A DNA stretch of 64,000 bases from Conchocele bisecta (GCA_029237695.1 CM055266.1:114345370-114409369); one strand, 5' to 3'; positions 45,301 through 48,025 are shown, counted from the first letter of the stretch. Numbers and translations: made by a program. The notes: generated by a model from the sequence alone, not told the origin.

Positions 45301-47635
45301 GAAACCTGCCCAAATTTTACGGCTATATAAACAATGCAAAAACAATATTTTTTTCGATAATATTAAATTAAAGCAAAATTTAAGAATGAGCCTTCTTTTT
45401 ATTTCGTGAAATTTTGTCAAATATTGGTTTTATTACGAAAAATTGATTTCTCTATGGGAATTTAACATGGGGTAAAAAGAGGTAGAGGACTTGTGGGTAG
45501 GAGTCAAAAAACAATTTTCTTTGGAAATTGACTCCGAAACCTAGCTTGGAAATGATCTAACTAAGAAAACAAAAGTTAAATTTTATAAATCGGTCCAGTA
45601 TTTCTGAAATTCTAAAAAATGTCCCCATGTTAAATCCCCATAGACATCTTCACTCCGTGAAGATGTCTATGGGGAGTTAACATCGGGAAATTTTGTTTTC
45701 GCAATAAAATCAATATATGACCAAATTTCACGAAATAAAAAGAAGGCTCATTCTTAAATTTTGCTTTAATTTAATATTATCGAAAAAAATATGGTTTTTG
45801 AATTGTTTATATGGCCGTAAAATTTGGGCAGCTTTCGTGAAACAGACTATAATCATTACTAGTCTTATCATTGGTATAACCGGATAACTCTCACGTAAAG
45901 CCGAAAATGTACAGGAGAGTCAAACAAGGGATATTGGTATTCCACTAAGGAAGAAGCACAATTAAAGAATACTTTGAATGTTCCCAACTACCGTCGGATC
46001 ACATTTTTTCATCGCAGTCAATGTGCAGAATTTGAAGGTATCGTTCTTCCACCCCTTCAATTAATAGTACGCGAAGTACTTCAATCCATGTAGTTAGTAT
46101 TAAAACACTTCTCTGTTTATCTAAACTAACGTTTGTTGGAGTGTGGATCCATTACAAGAACTATTACGCTTAGAAAATGTTCGAAGAAGTACATATAAGA
46201 CCTTCAATAAACAATTCAGACGTTTATAAAAAAATATTAAGAATTGAAAATAATGTTGCACGAAACAAGTCGCAACCGCATGTTTTTCTCATTACGATGT
46301 TGCAATATTTTGTAATAATAAATGTTGTATTGAGGTAATTGCCGATATACAGACCTCTGTCATGTATCTGGAATACACTAGCTCATGTGAAACGGACAAT
46401 CGCACCGGGGACAGAAAGTCCCGTCCTGGTTAAATATAATGATCCGAGTGGGTTAAAGTCTGTCGATCGTAACTCGGGCTTGACGTACCGATCAGCATCA
46501 GTAGTATTTGTACTACTGATCGGTTAATGTAACATGTATACTTTTTAAACATTCTCGTTTGTTCTCTTTGTAGGCAATCTGCGGAATGCTCAGTAAGCCG
46601 ACCACAGACAACGGGTGAATACTTGGAAAGCAATTCGTTCACCTACGGGTCTGTGTTCCCGAACGGCGATAGGAACCCCATGACGTTCCTGGTGAACGGC
46701 TGGCAGGTAAGTGACCTCACGCCATATTGTGACTGGCACGGGCTACATGCCTATACTTGATTAGTTACATGTTTTATCCGGTCACTCGCTATACATTGGC
46801 CGAATACACGTTGGCTGATAGCACAGTGTCGTATCCACCTTTAACTACATACACCGTCACTGTTGGGTTCAACCATCTCACCTGCTATATATTCGTTCCT
46901 GTCATGCATTGTATAATCTATTTTGTTTTTTAATGTAATAGATTACAAAAATGTTTGTATAGAGATTTCTACACATCTGGGTCATACCAATTCAAATATT
47001 TATGGCTTTGCCACAATGCATTTTATAGCAACAGGTTGCACAATAAAGATATGCATGTTCACTGTACAAGTATGTGACTTTTATAAATAATTGACTTAGC
47101 TGTCTAATAAATTGTTTCAGTAACATATTGTAAAATCAGACCAGTGGTGTAACTCAATGTATGCAATTGCAGAGGACATGCACAGTGAAAGTAGCACTTA
47201 CCAACATGATTGATAGCGTCACAAAGATTACAATATCTGTGTCGTGTTTGTTCCTAATTCTCTGACTATTGATAGTATTTACTCCGTCGTCATGGAGTTC
47301 CCGTACAAGAGTTACGAACTATGTTGAATGGTTCGAGCTGGTACAAGGACTATTGAGGTAAAGTGACACCCCTGATGATCAGTAACACCTGTTAAAAACC
47401 GGTTGGGTGAAATACATAAATTATTATATGTAGTGGACTCGGACTTTAATAGGTTACATTTCTATGAATTATCGACACAGGGAGACCTTAAAGTAAGCAT
47501 CACCGTAGACGACATGGACACCAATGGCAACTATGAGCCCATGGTGCAGACGGCCCTACAGTACAGCAAACGGAGCCTTGGACAGCGGACGGACGCCGAG
47601 TGGACAGACCTTGTGTTTACCTTCCCCAGCCATAA
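212..47635 (+). CDS. Multi-exon gene for a poly-(MNNL-DSL) Notch-ligand-like protein (partial at both ends)
   Basis: Forty-eight exons with consensus splice sites read as one chain, apart from a 1-bp deletion in module 8. Each module has an MNNL-like domain: Gly-Cys start, CDSPS.CDP..[ST]VCADY, then NPM.F.M..WQ, then W..[LV]....PYQ. A DSL domain follows (CC..YYGYNC..FC, GHY.C, GW.G..C). In canonical Delta/Serrate/Jagged ligands these two domains occur once, form the Notch-binding tip, and precede EGF repeats and a transmembrane helix. Here they repeat at least 12 times with nothing in between. Exon lengths (134/133/152/175) and phases (2/0/2/0) are nearly invariant. No signal peptide, initiator ATG, stop or polyadenylation site separates modules, which argues for one transcription unit over a cluster of ligand genes. 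The product is probably secreted or extracellular, being rich in cysteine. Start and end lie outside the window. Binding to Notch is untested. Family assignment rests on recalled motif patterns, not on a search. Confidence 0.88.
750..883 (+). CDS. Module 2 exon A: MNNL domain, first part
   Basis: 134 bp between TTAACAG and GTACGT. Starts VTAGCAILEV and ends CDPITSVCADY plus two bases of a Pro codon. Four cysteines. Its TENGNKC segment is shared only with module 3, so modules 2 and 3 form one class. Confidence 0.88.
1240..1372 (+). CDS. Module 2 exon B: MNNL domain, middle part
   Basis: 133 bp between TTTACAG and GTTGGT. Encodes SATECSVNSAQSTG, an aromatic FNYGATF strand and NPMQFQMRKWQ. The NPM.F pattern corresponds to the NPI.F strand of Delta MNNL domains. 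Donor is weak compared with the other modules. Confidence 0.86.
1696..1847 (+). CDS. Module 2 exon C: MNNL domain, last part
   Basis: 152 bp between TTGCAG and GTGAGT. Encodes GVGKITVSVVDSD, then IQNMIAV and VWRDVVFTPPYQ. Ends with two bases (AC) that join the first base of exon D to make Thr. Confidence 0.88.
2041..3190. repeat. 189-bp tandem satellite, about 6 copies, in intron C2/D2
   Basis: The phrase ACTCCTCTGAAACCGTTCAG recurs near 2080, 2280, 2472, 2662, 2852 and 3042, giving a period of 189-190 bp. The first unit carries an internal duplication of TTTAACTTAGC. Units also share CACACGTCTTCTACACATAT and CACCTTTTTAACTTAGCCAT. Lies inside the 1.6-kb intron between exons C2 and D2, making it the longest C/D intron before module 8. 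Short open frames here are chance products of the repeat. Confidence 0.9.
3463..3637 (+). CDS. Module 2 exon D: DSL domain
   Basis: 175 bp between TTTTAG and GTGAGC. Same DSL pattern as module 1, with DDNTNGHYTC and an unusual REDWMG in place of the EGW/QGW turn. Separated from exon C2 by the satellite, but in phase with it. Confidence 0.88.
7016..7960. repeat. Tandem duplication (488-bp offset) of a SINE-like element
   Basis: TAGGCTTCCTCTACA starts copies at 7016 and 7504. Both contain TTTGCCTGGTTTG, GTAGTAAGATTATTAC and GGTGTGGCGAGGACCTGGCA. The first ends near 7493 in GGCCGTTAGACCCCAACAAA, a tail like that of many mollusc short retroelements. A third, diverged copy lies at 10793-11110. 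Confidence 0.75.
8362..8517. mobile_element. Foldback MITE, 156 bp
   Basis: Ends CCACAGGTTGAAGTA and, inverted, TACTTCAACCTGTGG, with GGACCGAGG / CCTCGGTCC just inside. Same family as the element at 9566-9776. No coding capacity. Confidence 0.75.
9549..9995. mobile_element. Palindromic MITE with a second MITE nested in its left arm
   Basis: Outer arms are ACATATGTGGCTGTGAC and GTCACAGACACATAT, with CAGTGTAG / CTACACTG and TTATGGGATTTG / CAAATCCCATAA internally. An inner element at 9566-9776 (about 211 bp, ends GGTTGAAGTAACGGACC and GGTCCGTTACTTTAACC) interrupts it and is flanked by the 10-bp duplication TGGCTGTGAC (9556-9565 and 9777-9786). Relatives of the outer element occur at 34.2-35.35 kb and 39.9-40.1 kb. 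Confidence 0.78.
10480..11510. repeat. Degenerate tandem repeat, unit about 170 bp, interrupted by a SINE
   Basis: TCTGCAACCGTAAGTC-like phrases followed by GAAACTTCATATA, CTATAGCCCAC and AAGGTCAAGGTCAAAT recur about four or five times. The repeat is old and diverged. Confidence 0.65.
10793..11110 (+). mobile_element. SINE-like retroelement with target-site duplication
   Basis: 318 bp ending in GTTGATAGGCCGTTAAACAC plus a CATTAAACAAACA tail, flanked by perfect TTCTATAGCCC at 10782-10792 and 11111-11121. The body matches the 7.1-7.9 kb copies (CCTGGTTTGGCCCTCA, GACCTGGCATCAG). No clear A/B box was found, so the promoter class is uncertain. Confidence 0.75.
14225..14358 (+). CDS. Module 3 exon A: MNNL domain, first part
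   Basis: 134 bp between TTAACAG and GTACGT. VTAGCAILEV start, TENGNKC and CDPITSVCADY as in module 2. The last split codon reads Thr instead of the usual Pro. Confidence 0.88.
14685..14817 (+). CDS. Module 3 exon B: MNNL domain, middle part
   Basis: 133 bp between TTTACAG and GTTTGT. STECSVNNAQSTG, FNYGATF and NPMQFQMRNWQ, nearly the same as module 2. Confidence 0.87.
15246..15397 (+). CDS. Module 3 exon C: MNNL domain, last part
   Basis: 152 bp between CTTACAG and GTGAGT. GVAKITVSVVDSD, VQNMIAV, WRDVVFTPPYQ. Ends in two bases (GT) that make Val or similar with exon D. Confidence 0.88.
15553..15727 (+). CDS. Module 3 exon D: DSL domain
   Basis: 175 bp between TTTTAG and GTAATT. YYGYNCALFC, DDNTNGHYIC and REGWQGDNC, ending NVAIPS. 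All DSL cysteines and the extra leading one are kept. Confidence 0.88.
16341..16474 (+). CDS. Module 4 exon A: MNNL domain, first part
   Basis: 134 bp between GTTCCAG and GTACGT. VVAGCAILEVRLDTY, TADGNTC and SPSYCDPDTTVCADY: the class signature of modules 4-6. Confidence 0.88.
16842..16974 (+). CDS. Module 4 exon B: MNNL domain, middle part
   Basis: 133 bp between TTTACAG and GTACGT. SSSVCSVNSAQSTGYY, YDYGAVFPSG, NPMQFQMNNWQ. Confidence 0.88.
17322..17473 (+). CDS. Module 4 exon C: MNNL domain, last part
   Basis: 152 bp between TTTACAG and GTGAGT. GSAKITLSVVDSD, MGQTELMVQNMIAV, LWRDVVFTPPYQ. Confidence 0.88.
17680..17854 (+). CDS. Module 4 exon D: DSL domain
   Basis: 175 bp between TTGCAG and GTAATG. 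INAKVRAYCC, DDYINGHYTC (Tyr at the usually Asn position), MQGWQGNNC. Confidence 0.88.
18147..18280 (+). CDS. Module 5 exon A: MNNL domain, first part
   Basis: 134 bp between GTTCCAG and GTACGT. VVAGCAILEVRLVTY and SPSYCDPDTTVCADY; differs from modules 4 and 6 at only a few residues. Confidence 0.88.
18525..18690 (-). mobile_element. tRNA-derived SINE fragment (minus strand)
   Basis: Read on the minus strand it has a tRNA-like head with box A (TAGCCAAGTGGTTAGCG) and box B (GGTTCGAGCC). The body motif AAGACACTTTATACCACACT follows, then CAGCTGTAAATGGGTACCGG, and it stops without a tail. Same family as the element at 58470-58751. Truncated at its 3' end. Confidence 0.82.
18982..19114 (+). CDS. 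Module 5 exon B: MNNL domain, middle part
   Basis: 133 bp between TTCACAG and GTACGT. SSSACSVHSAQSTGYY, YDYGAIFPSG, NPMQFQMNNWQ. Confidence 0.88.
19473..19624 (+). CDS. Module 5 exon C: MNNL domain, last part
   Basis: 152 bp between TTTACAG and GTGAGT. GSAKITVSVVDSD, AAMGQTELMVQNMIAV, WRDVVFTPPYQ. Confidence 0.88.
19917..20088 (+). CDS. Module 5 exon D: DSL domain, one codon shorter
   Basis: 172 bp between TTGCAG and GTAATT, in frame. One residue is missing in QASDNTNGHY, leaving 11 residues between the third and fourth DSL cysteines as in Jagged1, where other modules have 12. Rest is typical (MQGWQGDNC, NVHIPT). Confidence 0.87.
20416..20549 (+). CDS. Module 6 exon A: MNNL domain, first part
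   Basis: 134 bp between GTTCCAG and GTACGT. VVAGCAILEVRLKTY, TADGNKC, SPSYCDPDTTVCADY. Confidence 0.88.
20790..20922 (+). CDS. Module 6 exon B: MNNL domain, middle part
   Basis: 133 bp between TTTACAG and GTACGT. Protein is almost identical to exon B of module 4 (SSSACSVNSAQSTGYY, YDYGAVFPSG). Confidence 0.88.
21468..21619 (+). CDS. Module 6 exon C: MNNL domain, last part
   Basis: 152 bp between TTTACAG and GTGAGT. GSAKITMSVVDSD, MGQTELMVQNMIAV, PESVWRDVVFTPPYQ. Its last two bases (GA) make Glu with exon D, where other modules have Thr or Val. Confidence 0.88.
22362..22536 (+). CDS. Module 6 exon D: DSL domain
   Basis: 175 bp between TTGCAG and GTAAGA. INANVRAYCC, QANDDNINGHYTC, MEGWEGDNC. 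The last DSL of the 4-6 class. Confidence 0.88.
22941..23074 (+). CDS. Module 7 exon A: MNNL domain, first part
   Basis: 134 bp between AATTAG and GTACGT. IVAGCAILEIRLETY, PQAKVADGTSC, SPSLCDPDTSVCADY: founder pattern of the 7-11 class. Its split codon encodes Arg instead of Pro. Confidence 0.88.
23487..23619 (+). CDS. Module 7 exon B: MNNL domain, middle part
   Basis: 133 bp between TCTTAG and GTAAGA. YSTACSVHSAQSTGHY, FNYGDIYPNG, NSMKFQMNPWQ. Confidence 0.88.
23785..23936 (+). CDS. Module 7 exon C: MNNL domain, last part
   Basis: 152 bp between TTCCAG and GTATGT. GSAKLTVSVVDIDPSS, MGKTDVAIRNLIAV, WRDLQISLPYQ. Confidence 0.88.
24702..24876 (+). CDS. Module 7 exon D: DSL domain
   Basis: 175 bp between TTGCAG and GTAATA. 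IAAKVRAYCCEYYYGYNC, DENINGHYTC, RQGWQGDNC. Confidence 0.88.
25358..25490 (+). pseudogene. Module 8 exon A: MNNL first part, broken by a 1-bp deletion
   Basis: Acceptor CAACAG and donor GTACGT are intact, but the exon is 133 bp against 134 in all eleven other A exons. Alignment to exon A of module 9 puts the missing base near 25411-25415, where the PQAK codons should lie. Upstream reads IVAGCAILEIRLETYSNP; downstream codons for DSPSLCDPDTSVCADY are intact in the other frame. Spliced normally, the shifted frame meets TGA at 28018-28020 in exon B8. Either a real lesion in this module or a sequencing error; the rest of module 8 looks intact. Confidence 0.8.
25491..27898 (+). other. 2.4-kb intron A8/B8 with a transposon-like insertion
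   Basis: Holds the TIR element at 25781-27183. Its flanks (25615-25775, 27225-27355, 27385-27480) are related copies of a sequence with CCGTCCGTCCGTCTG, TTTCTC.AATCACCTATA and CACACATGCATTACTTA. No exon found. Confidence 0.65.
25781..27183. mobile_element. 1.4-kb non-autonomous TIR element
   Basis: Inverted ends TGTCACAAAATTGTG (25781) and CACAATTTTGTGACA (to 27183), flanked on both sides by TACCC, a likely 5-bp target duplication. The interior at about 26100-26430 is a degenerate run of TCACTAAGATGTCCAC-like words. No transposase frame. Confidence 0.75.
27899..28031 (+). CDS. Module 8 exon B: MNNL domain, middle part
   Basis: 133 bp between GCTAG and GTGAGA. In its own frame YSVACSVHIAQSTGHY, FNYGDTYPNG, NSMEFQMSQWQ; intact, but out of frame after the deletion in exon A8. 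Confidence 0.86.
28169..28320 (+). CDS. Module 8 exon C: MNNL domain, last part
   Basis: 152 bp between TGACAG and GTATGT. GSAKLTVSVVDVDPSS, MGKTDVSVQNLIAV, VWKDLQIALPHQ; His replaces the Tyr of PYQ. Confidence 0.87.
28321..31045 (+). other. 2.7-kb intron C8/D8 with a foldback repeat array
   Basis: About two thirds is the tandem array at 28490-30330. The rest (30330-31045) is plain AT-rich sequence in which I see nothing. Confidence 0.65.
28490..30330. repeat. Tandem array of foldback units, about 4 copies of 430 bp
   Basis: Each unit has two parts. One is a near-perfect palindrome of about 150 bp whose arms contain GGCCTTTTTGTGGAATTTAT, TTGGAAAAGTCGCGGGAATA and CTGGACGAGGCC. The other is a 190-bp segment bounded by ATAATTCCAGCA and TGCTGGAATTATA. 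Palindromes lie at about 28788-28940, 29216-29400 (enlarged centre), 29668-29822 and 30094-30245. A dispersed copy with both parts is at 40196-40530, so the unit is mobile or was mobile. Frames such as those near 29220 and 30101 are translations of the repeat. Confidence 0.88.
31046..31220 (+). CDS. Module 8 exon D: DSL domain
   Basis: 175 bp between TTGCAG and GTAAGT. ITAKVRAYCC, DDNFNGHYTC, RQGWQGDNC, ending NVEIPS. Intact despite the lesion upstream in this module. Confidence 0.88.
31577..31823. mobile_element. Palindromic MITE, TTAACC.TTTCAC ends
   Basis: Ends TTAACCATTTCACCCCTAA and, inverted, GTTGAACGGGTTAA. The centre is a hairpin, GAGACGGCTCGTCACGAGCC, between AAAAAGTGCAGATC and GATCTACACTTTTT. 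Relatives at 41284-41491 and, partly, 47737-47875. Confidence 0.72.
31975..32108 (+). CDS. Module 9 exon A: MNNL domain, first part
   Basis: 134 bp between TTTTAG and GTACGT. IVAGCATLELRLETY, PQAKVADGTSC, SPSLCDPDTSVCADY. A good reference for the base lost in module 8. Confidence 0.88.
32109..32980 (+). other. Introns A9/B9 and B9/C9
   Basis: 468 and 271 bp around exon B9. No repeat or gene seen. Confidence 0.5.
32577..32709 (+). CDS. Module 9 exon B: MNNL domain, middle part
   Basis: 133 bp between TATAG and GTGAGA. YSTACSVHSAQSTGHY, FNYGDTYPNG, NPMKFHMRQWQ. Confidence 0.88.
32981..33132 (+). CDS. Module 9 exon C: MNNL domain, last part
   Basis: 152 bp between TATCAG and a weaker donor GTACGA. 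GSAKLTVSVVDIDPSS, MGKTDVSVQNLIAV, WRNLHITLPYQ. Confidence 0.87.
33431..33605 (+). CDS. Module 9 exon D: DSL domain
   Basis: 175 bp between TTACAG and GTAAGC. ITAKVRAYCCDYYYGYNC, QANDDNINGHYTC, MQGWQGDNC. Confidence 0.88.
33749..33882 (+). CDS. Module 10 exon A: MNNL domain, first part
   Basis: 134 bp between TTCCAG and GTACGT, only 143 bp after exon D9. IVAGCAILEMRLQTY, PQAKVADGTSC, SPSLCDPDTSVCADY. Confidence 0.88.
33883..35405 (+). other. 1.5-kb intron A10/B10 with MITE arms, GC-rich and duplicated segments
   Basis: Arms of the CAGTGTAG-type MITE occur at about 34205-34280 and 35285-35350, so material was inserted inside a MITE. Between them lie a GGGCGG-rich run (34376-34470) and two copies of a segment (about 34500-34650, 34690-34850) sharing AACTTTCACAG, TCATAACCAAGGGGTGCCCA and CTATCCAACATGT. 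A CGTCCGTCC-rich stretch (34960-35060) follows. Confidence 0.65.
34376..34470. repeat. GGGCGG-type GC-rich low-complexity run
   Basis: About 95 bp of GGTGGGCGG / CGGCGGGCGG words, almost pure G and C in an AT-rich intron. G runs on the + strand could form G-quadruplexes. Open frames on both strands across it are compositional artefacts. Confidence 0.85.
35406..35538 (+). CDS. Module 10 exon B: MNNL domain, middle part
   Basis: 133 bp between TTGTAG and GTGAGT. YSAACSVNSAKSTGHY, FNYGNTFPNG, NPMTFRMSQWQ. Confidence 0.88.
35671..35914. mobile_element. Palindromic MITE, TTAACTCTTTGCATGCT ends
   Basis: Ends TTAACTCTTTGCATGCT and AGCATGCAAATAGTTAA. The centre is a long perfect hairpin with ATTAGAATTGAGTC / GACTCAATTCTAAT. 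No coding capacity. It sits in intron B10/C10. Confidence 0.8.
36081..36232 (+). CDS. Module 10 exon C: MNNL domain, last part
   Basis: 152 bp between CATCAG and GTATGT. GSAKLTVSVVDLDPSS, MGTTDVSVHNLIAV, WQDVQITLPYQ. Confidence 0.88.
36233..36980 (+). other. Intron C10/D10
   Basis: 748 bp of AT-rich sequence; no repeat, element or exon seen. Confidence 0.5.
36981..37155 (+). CDS. Module 10 exon D: DSL domain
   Basis: 175 bp between CTTTAG and GTAATA. ITANVRAYCC, DDNINGHYTC, RQGWQGNNC. The last of the ten single-period DSL exons. Confidence 0.88.
37522..37655 (+). CDS. Module 11 exon A: MNNL domain, first part
   Basis: 134 bp between GATTAG and GTAAGT. VVAGCAILEMHLETY, PQAKVADGTSC, SPSLCDPDTSVCADY. 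First A exon in map order whose donor is not GTACGT. Confidence 0.88.
37950..38082 (+). CDS. Module 11 exon B: MNNL domain, middle part
   Basis: 133 bp between TTTCAG and GTGAGA. YSPACSITGAQTTGHY, FNYGDTYPNG, NPMKFRMNQWQ. AQTTG is shared with module 12. Confidence 0.88.
38650..38801 (+). CDS. Module 11 exon C: MNNL domain, last part
   Basis: 152 bp between TGTTAG and GTAGGT. GSATLTVSVDDVDPSS, MGKNQVTLQNMIAV, VWRQLIFTLPYQ. Intermediate between the 7-11 class and module 12 (SVDD, compare LVDD). Confidence 0.87.
39572..39845 (+). CDS. Module 11 exon D: composite DSL domain, 99 bp longer
   Basis: 274 bp between TTGCAG and GTTGAT, in frame. Encodes a DSL (AYCCDNYSGFNC, CQPRDDDVYGHYTC, KVC) in which the closing GW.G..C is replaced by HYYGATC. 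A second period follows (LVLC, SDGASGHFRC, RVC) and then EGWMGLDC. The PRDD segment matches the receptor-contact loop of Delta/Jagged, unlike modules 1-10. The donor GTTGAT is weak but keeps phase and leaves six residues after the last Cys as in other modules. Confidence 0.84.
39846..41080 (+). other. 1.2-kb intron D11/A12 made largely of MITEs
   Basis: Contains a CAGTGTAG-type palindromic MITE (about 39880-40125), the foldback element at 40196-40530, and a further palindrome at about 40950-41025 (GATGCAGTGAAGATGATGTC against ACACTATCTTCACTGCATC). Confidence 0.65.
40196..40530. mobile_element. Dispersed copy of the 28.5-30.3 kb foldback unit
   Basis: Palindrome of about 150 bp (ACTTGGAAAAGTCGCGGGAA arms) followed by a segment bounded by TATAATTCCAGCA and TGCTGGAATTATA. 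Relative to the array, the non-palindromic segment is inverted, as expected for an independent insertion. Confidence 0.82.
41081..41214 (+). CDS. Module 12 exon A: divergent MNNL, first part
   Basis: 134 bp between TTCTAG and GTAAGT. LLRGCFSFNLELLRY, PDAKVADGTSC, SPSACDPKTTICVDN. Keeps all four cysteines but is clearly more diverged than modules 2-11. Confidence 0.86.
41284..41491. mobile_element. Palindromic MITE, TTAACCCTTTCAC ends
   Basis: Ends TTAACCCTTTCACTCCTAA and GTGCTGAAAGGGTTAA, with a central GAGATGGCTCGTTAGGCGCC hairpin. Same family as 31577-31823. Confidence 0.7.
41929..42001. mobile_element. Short foldback element, CCGGACACCCTGG arms
   Basis: ACAGTGAAACCTCTCCATAC and ACCCTGGGA pair with the inverted right arm TCCAGGGTGT and GAGAGGTTTTACTGT. 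Near-identical short hairpins occur at 42361-42431 and 44931-44990. Confidence 0.78.
42211..42343 (+). CDS. Module 12 exon B: divergent MNNL, middle part
   Basis: 133 bp between TTTTAG and GTAAGG. FESPCTTANAQTTGYY, FEYKEVFPNG, NPMTFQLGTWQ. ESPCT resembles the PPCT of canonical Delta MNNL. Confidence 0.86.
42344..43120 (+). other. Intron B12/C12
   Basis: 777 bp. A foldback at 42361-42431 (AGTGGAACCCCTCTAAACCG against the inverted CGGTCTAGAGAGGTTCCACT) begins 17 bp after the donor of exon B12. Two further related phrases (GGTGTCCAG near 42470, GGTTTAGAGAGGTTTCATTG near 42605) follow. The rest is unremarkable. Confidence 0.6.
43121..43275 (+). CDS. Module 12 exon C: divergent MNNL, last part
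   Basis: 155 bp, one codon longer than in modules 2-11, between GGACAG and GTACAT. GVVKVTALVDDIDPNG, ESMGNDTVTV, PWSDIVFSLPYQ. The extra codon is shared with module 13. Confidence 0.86.
43276..43883 (+). other. Intron C12/D12
   Basis: 608 bp. A TTTA tetranucleotide run lies at about 43370-43402. No element or exon seen. Confidence 0.55.
43884..44157 (+). CDS. Module 12 exon D: composite DSL domain, 99 bp longer
   Basis: 274 bp between TTACAG and GTACGG, the same length as exon D11. HVHCCENYYGSSC, CTPADDNVHGHYMC and HMC, then DNYYGANC, LVYC, NDIRGHFDC and HVC, ending DGWTGDNC. The second period replaces the first GW.G..C turn, just as in module 11, so the enlargement preceded the split of these two modules. 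Confidence 0.86.
44158..45065 (+). other. Intron D12/A13 with foldback elements
   Basis: 908 bp. Most is the palindromic element at 44374-44896, followed by a short CCGGACACCCTGG hairpin (44931-44990). Confidence 0.65.
44374..44896. mobile_element. Large foldback element, copy 1
   Basis: Left arm starts TAGTCTGTTTCACGAAA with TTTTACGGCCATATAAACAA. The centre is CATCTTCACGGAGTGAAGATG. The right arm repeats the left inverted but loses its end. Related to 45288-45849. Confidence 0.8.
45066..45199 (+). CDS. Module 13 exon A: most Delta-like MNNL, first part
   Basis: 134 bp between CTCAG and GTAAGT. GKVKFELSLLKFQN, GILGDGTRC, CDPRTTVCVDY. FELSLLKFQN..G.L..G..C is the opening pattern of canonical Delta/Jagged MNNL domains. 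The first cysteine of modules 2-12 (GC start) is replaced by Lys. Confidence 0.87.
45200..46573 (+). other. 1.4-kb intron A13/B13
   Basis: Contains the foldback element at 45288-45849. The remaining 720 bp holds only a short hairpin near 46480-46525 (TACCGATCAGCATCAGTAG against CTACTGATCGG). Confidence 0.6.
45288..45849. mobile_element. Large foldback element, copy 2 (complete)
   Basis: 562 bp with arms of roughly 270 bp, from TAGTCTGTTTCACGAAA to TTTCGTGAAACAGACTA. The centre is CATCTTCACTCCGTGAAGATG. Arms agree at AATTTTACGGC.ATATAAACA. No coding capacity. Confidence 0.85.
46574..46706 (+). CDS. Module 13 exon B: MNNL, middle part
   Basis: 133 bp between TTGTAG and GTAAGT. QSAECSVSRPQTTGEY, FTYGSVFPNG, NPMTFLVNGWQ. 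Confidence 0.86.
46707..47480 (+). other. Intron B13/C13
   Basis: 774 bp, AT-rich; nothing recognised. Confidence 0.5.
47481..47635 (+). CDS. Module 13 exon C: MNNL, last part (last exon seen)
   Basis: 155 bp between CACAG and GTAAGT. GDLKVSITVDDMDTNG, EPMVQTALQYSKRSLG, EWTDLVFTFPSHK. The segment before E-W differs from modules 2-12 and is closer to the Arg/Leu-rich loop of canonical ligands. It ends in phase 2, so a DSL exon must follow, but none is found before 64000. Confidence 0.84.
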
Positions 47636-47736
47636 GTAAGTAGAACCGCAATAAGTCAAGTGTATCAGTGTCGGTGTTCAGTATACTCTAACAACCCATG
47701 GTGTTATTCCTCATGTAAACACTTAAGTAACGAATG

Positions 47737-48025
47737 TATTTTGATATGTTATTTTTGCAACCAATCCAATCGTCACAAAATGACTATAGTCTATGAAAAG
47801 GTGGTGTTATTGCTCTATGGTAACTACTTGCAAAAAGTGTAGATCTTGATGAGACGGCTCGTCATGAGCCGGTGTAACGTGAGCCCCTTAAGTCCGTGAA
47901 AAACATTCAGCCTAGCCAAGCGGCTTAAGGGGCTCACGCTGGGGGGTGTGAGCCCCTTAAGTCCGTGAAAACCTTCAGCCTAGTCATAGCGGCTTAAAGG
48001 GCTCACGCTGGGGGGGGGGGGGGGG
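47737..48025. repeat. MITE fragment, then two tandem hairpin units and a G-run
   Basis: TTGCAACC.ATCCAATC.TCACAA and ACTTGCAAAAAGTGTAGATC (47737-47875) match the MITE at 31577. Then GTGAGCCCCTTAAGTCCGTG appears twice (about 47880 and 47948), each pairing with GGCTTAAGGGGCTCACGC-type arms. A poly-G run of about 16 follows at 48010. Confidence 0.7.

Noticed and set aside
212..47635. Alternative reading as a cluster of separate Delta genes
   Set aside because: No module has its own ATG, signal peptide, stop or poly(A) context, and every A exon begins at a splice acceptor in phase with the preceding D exon.
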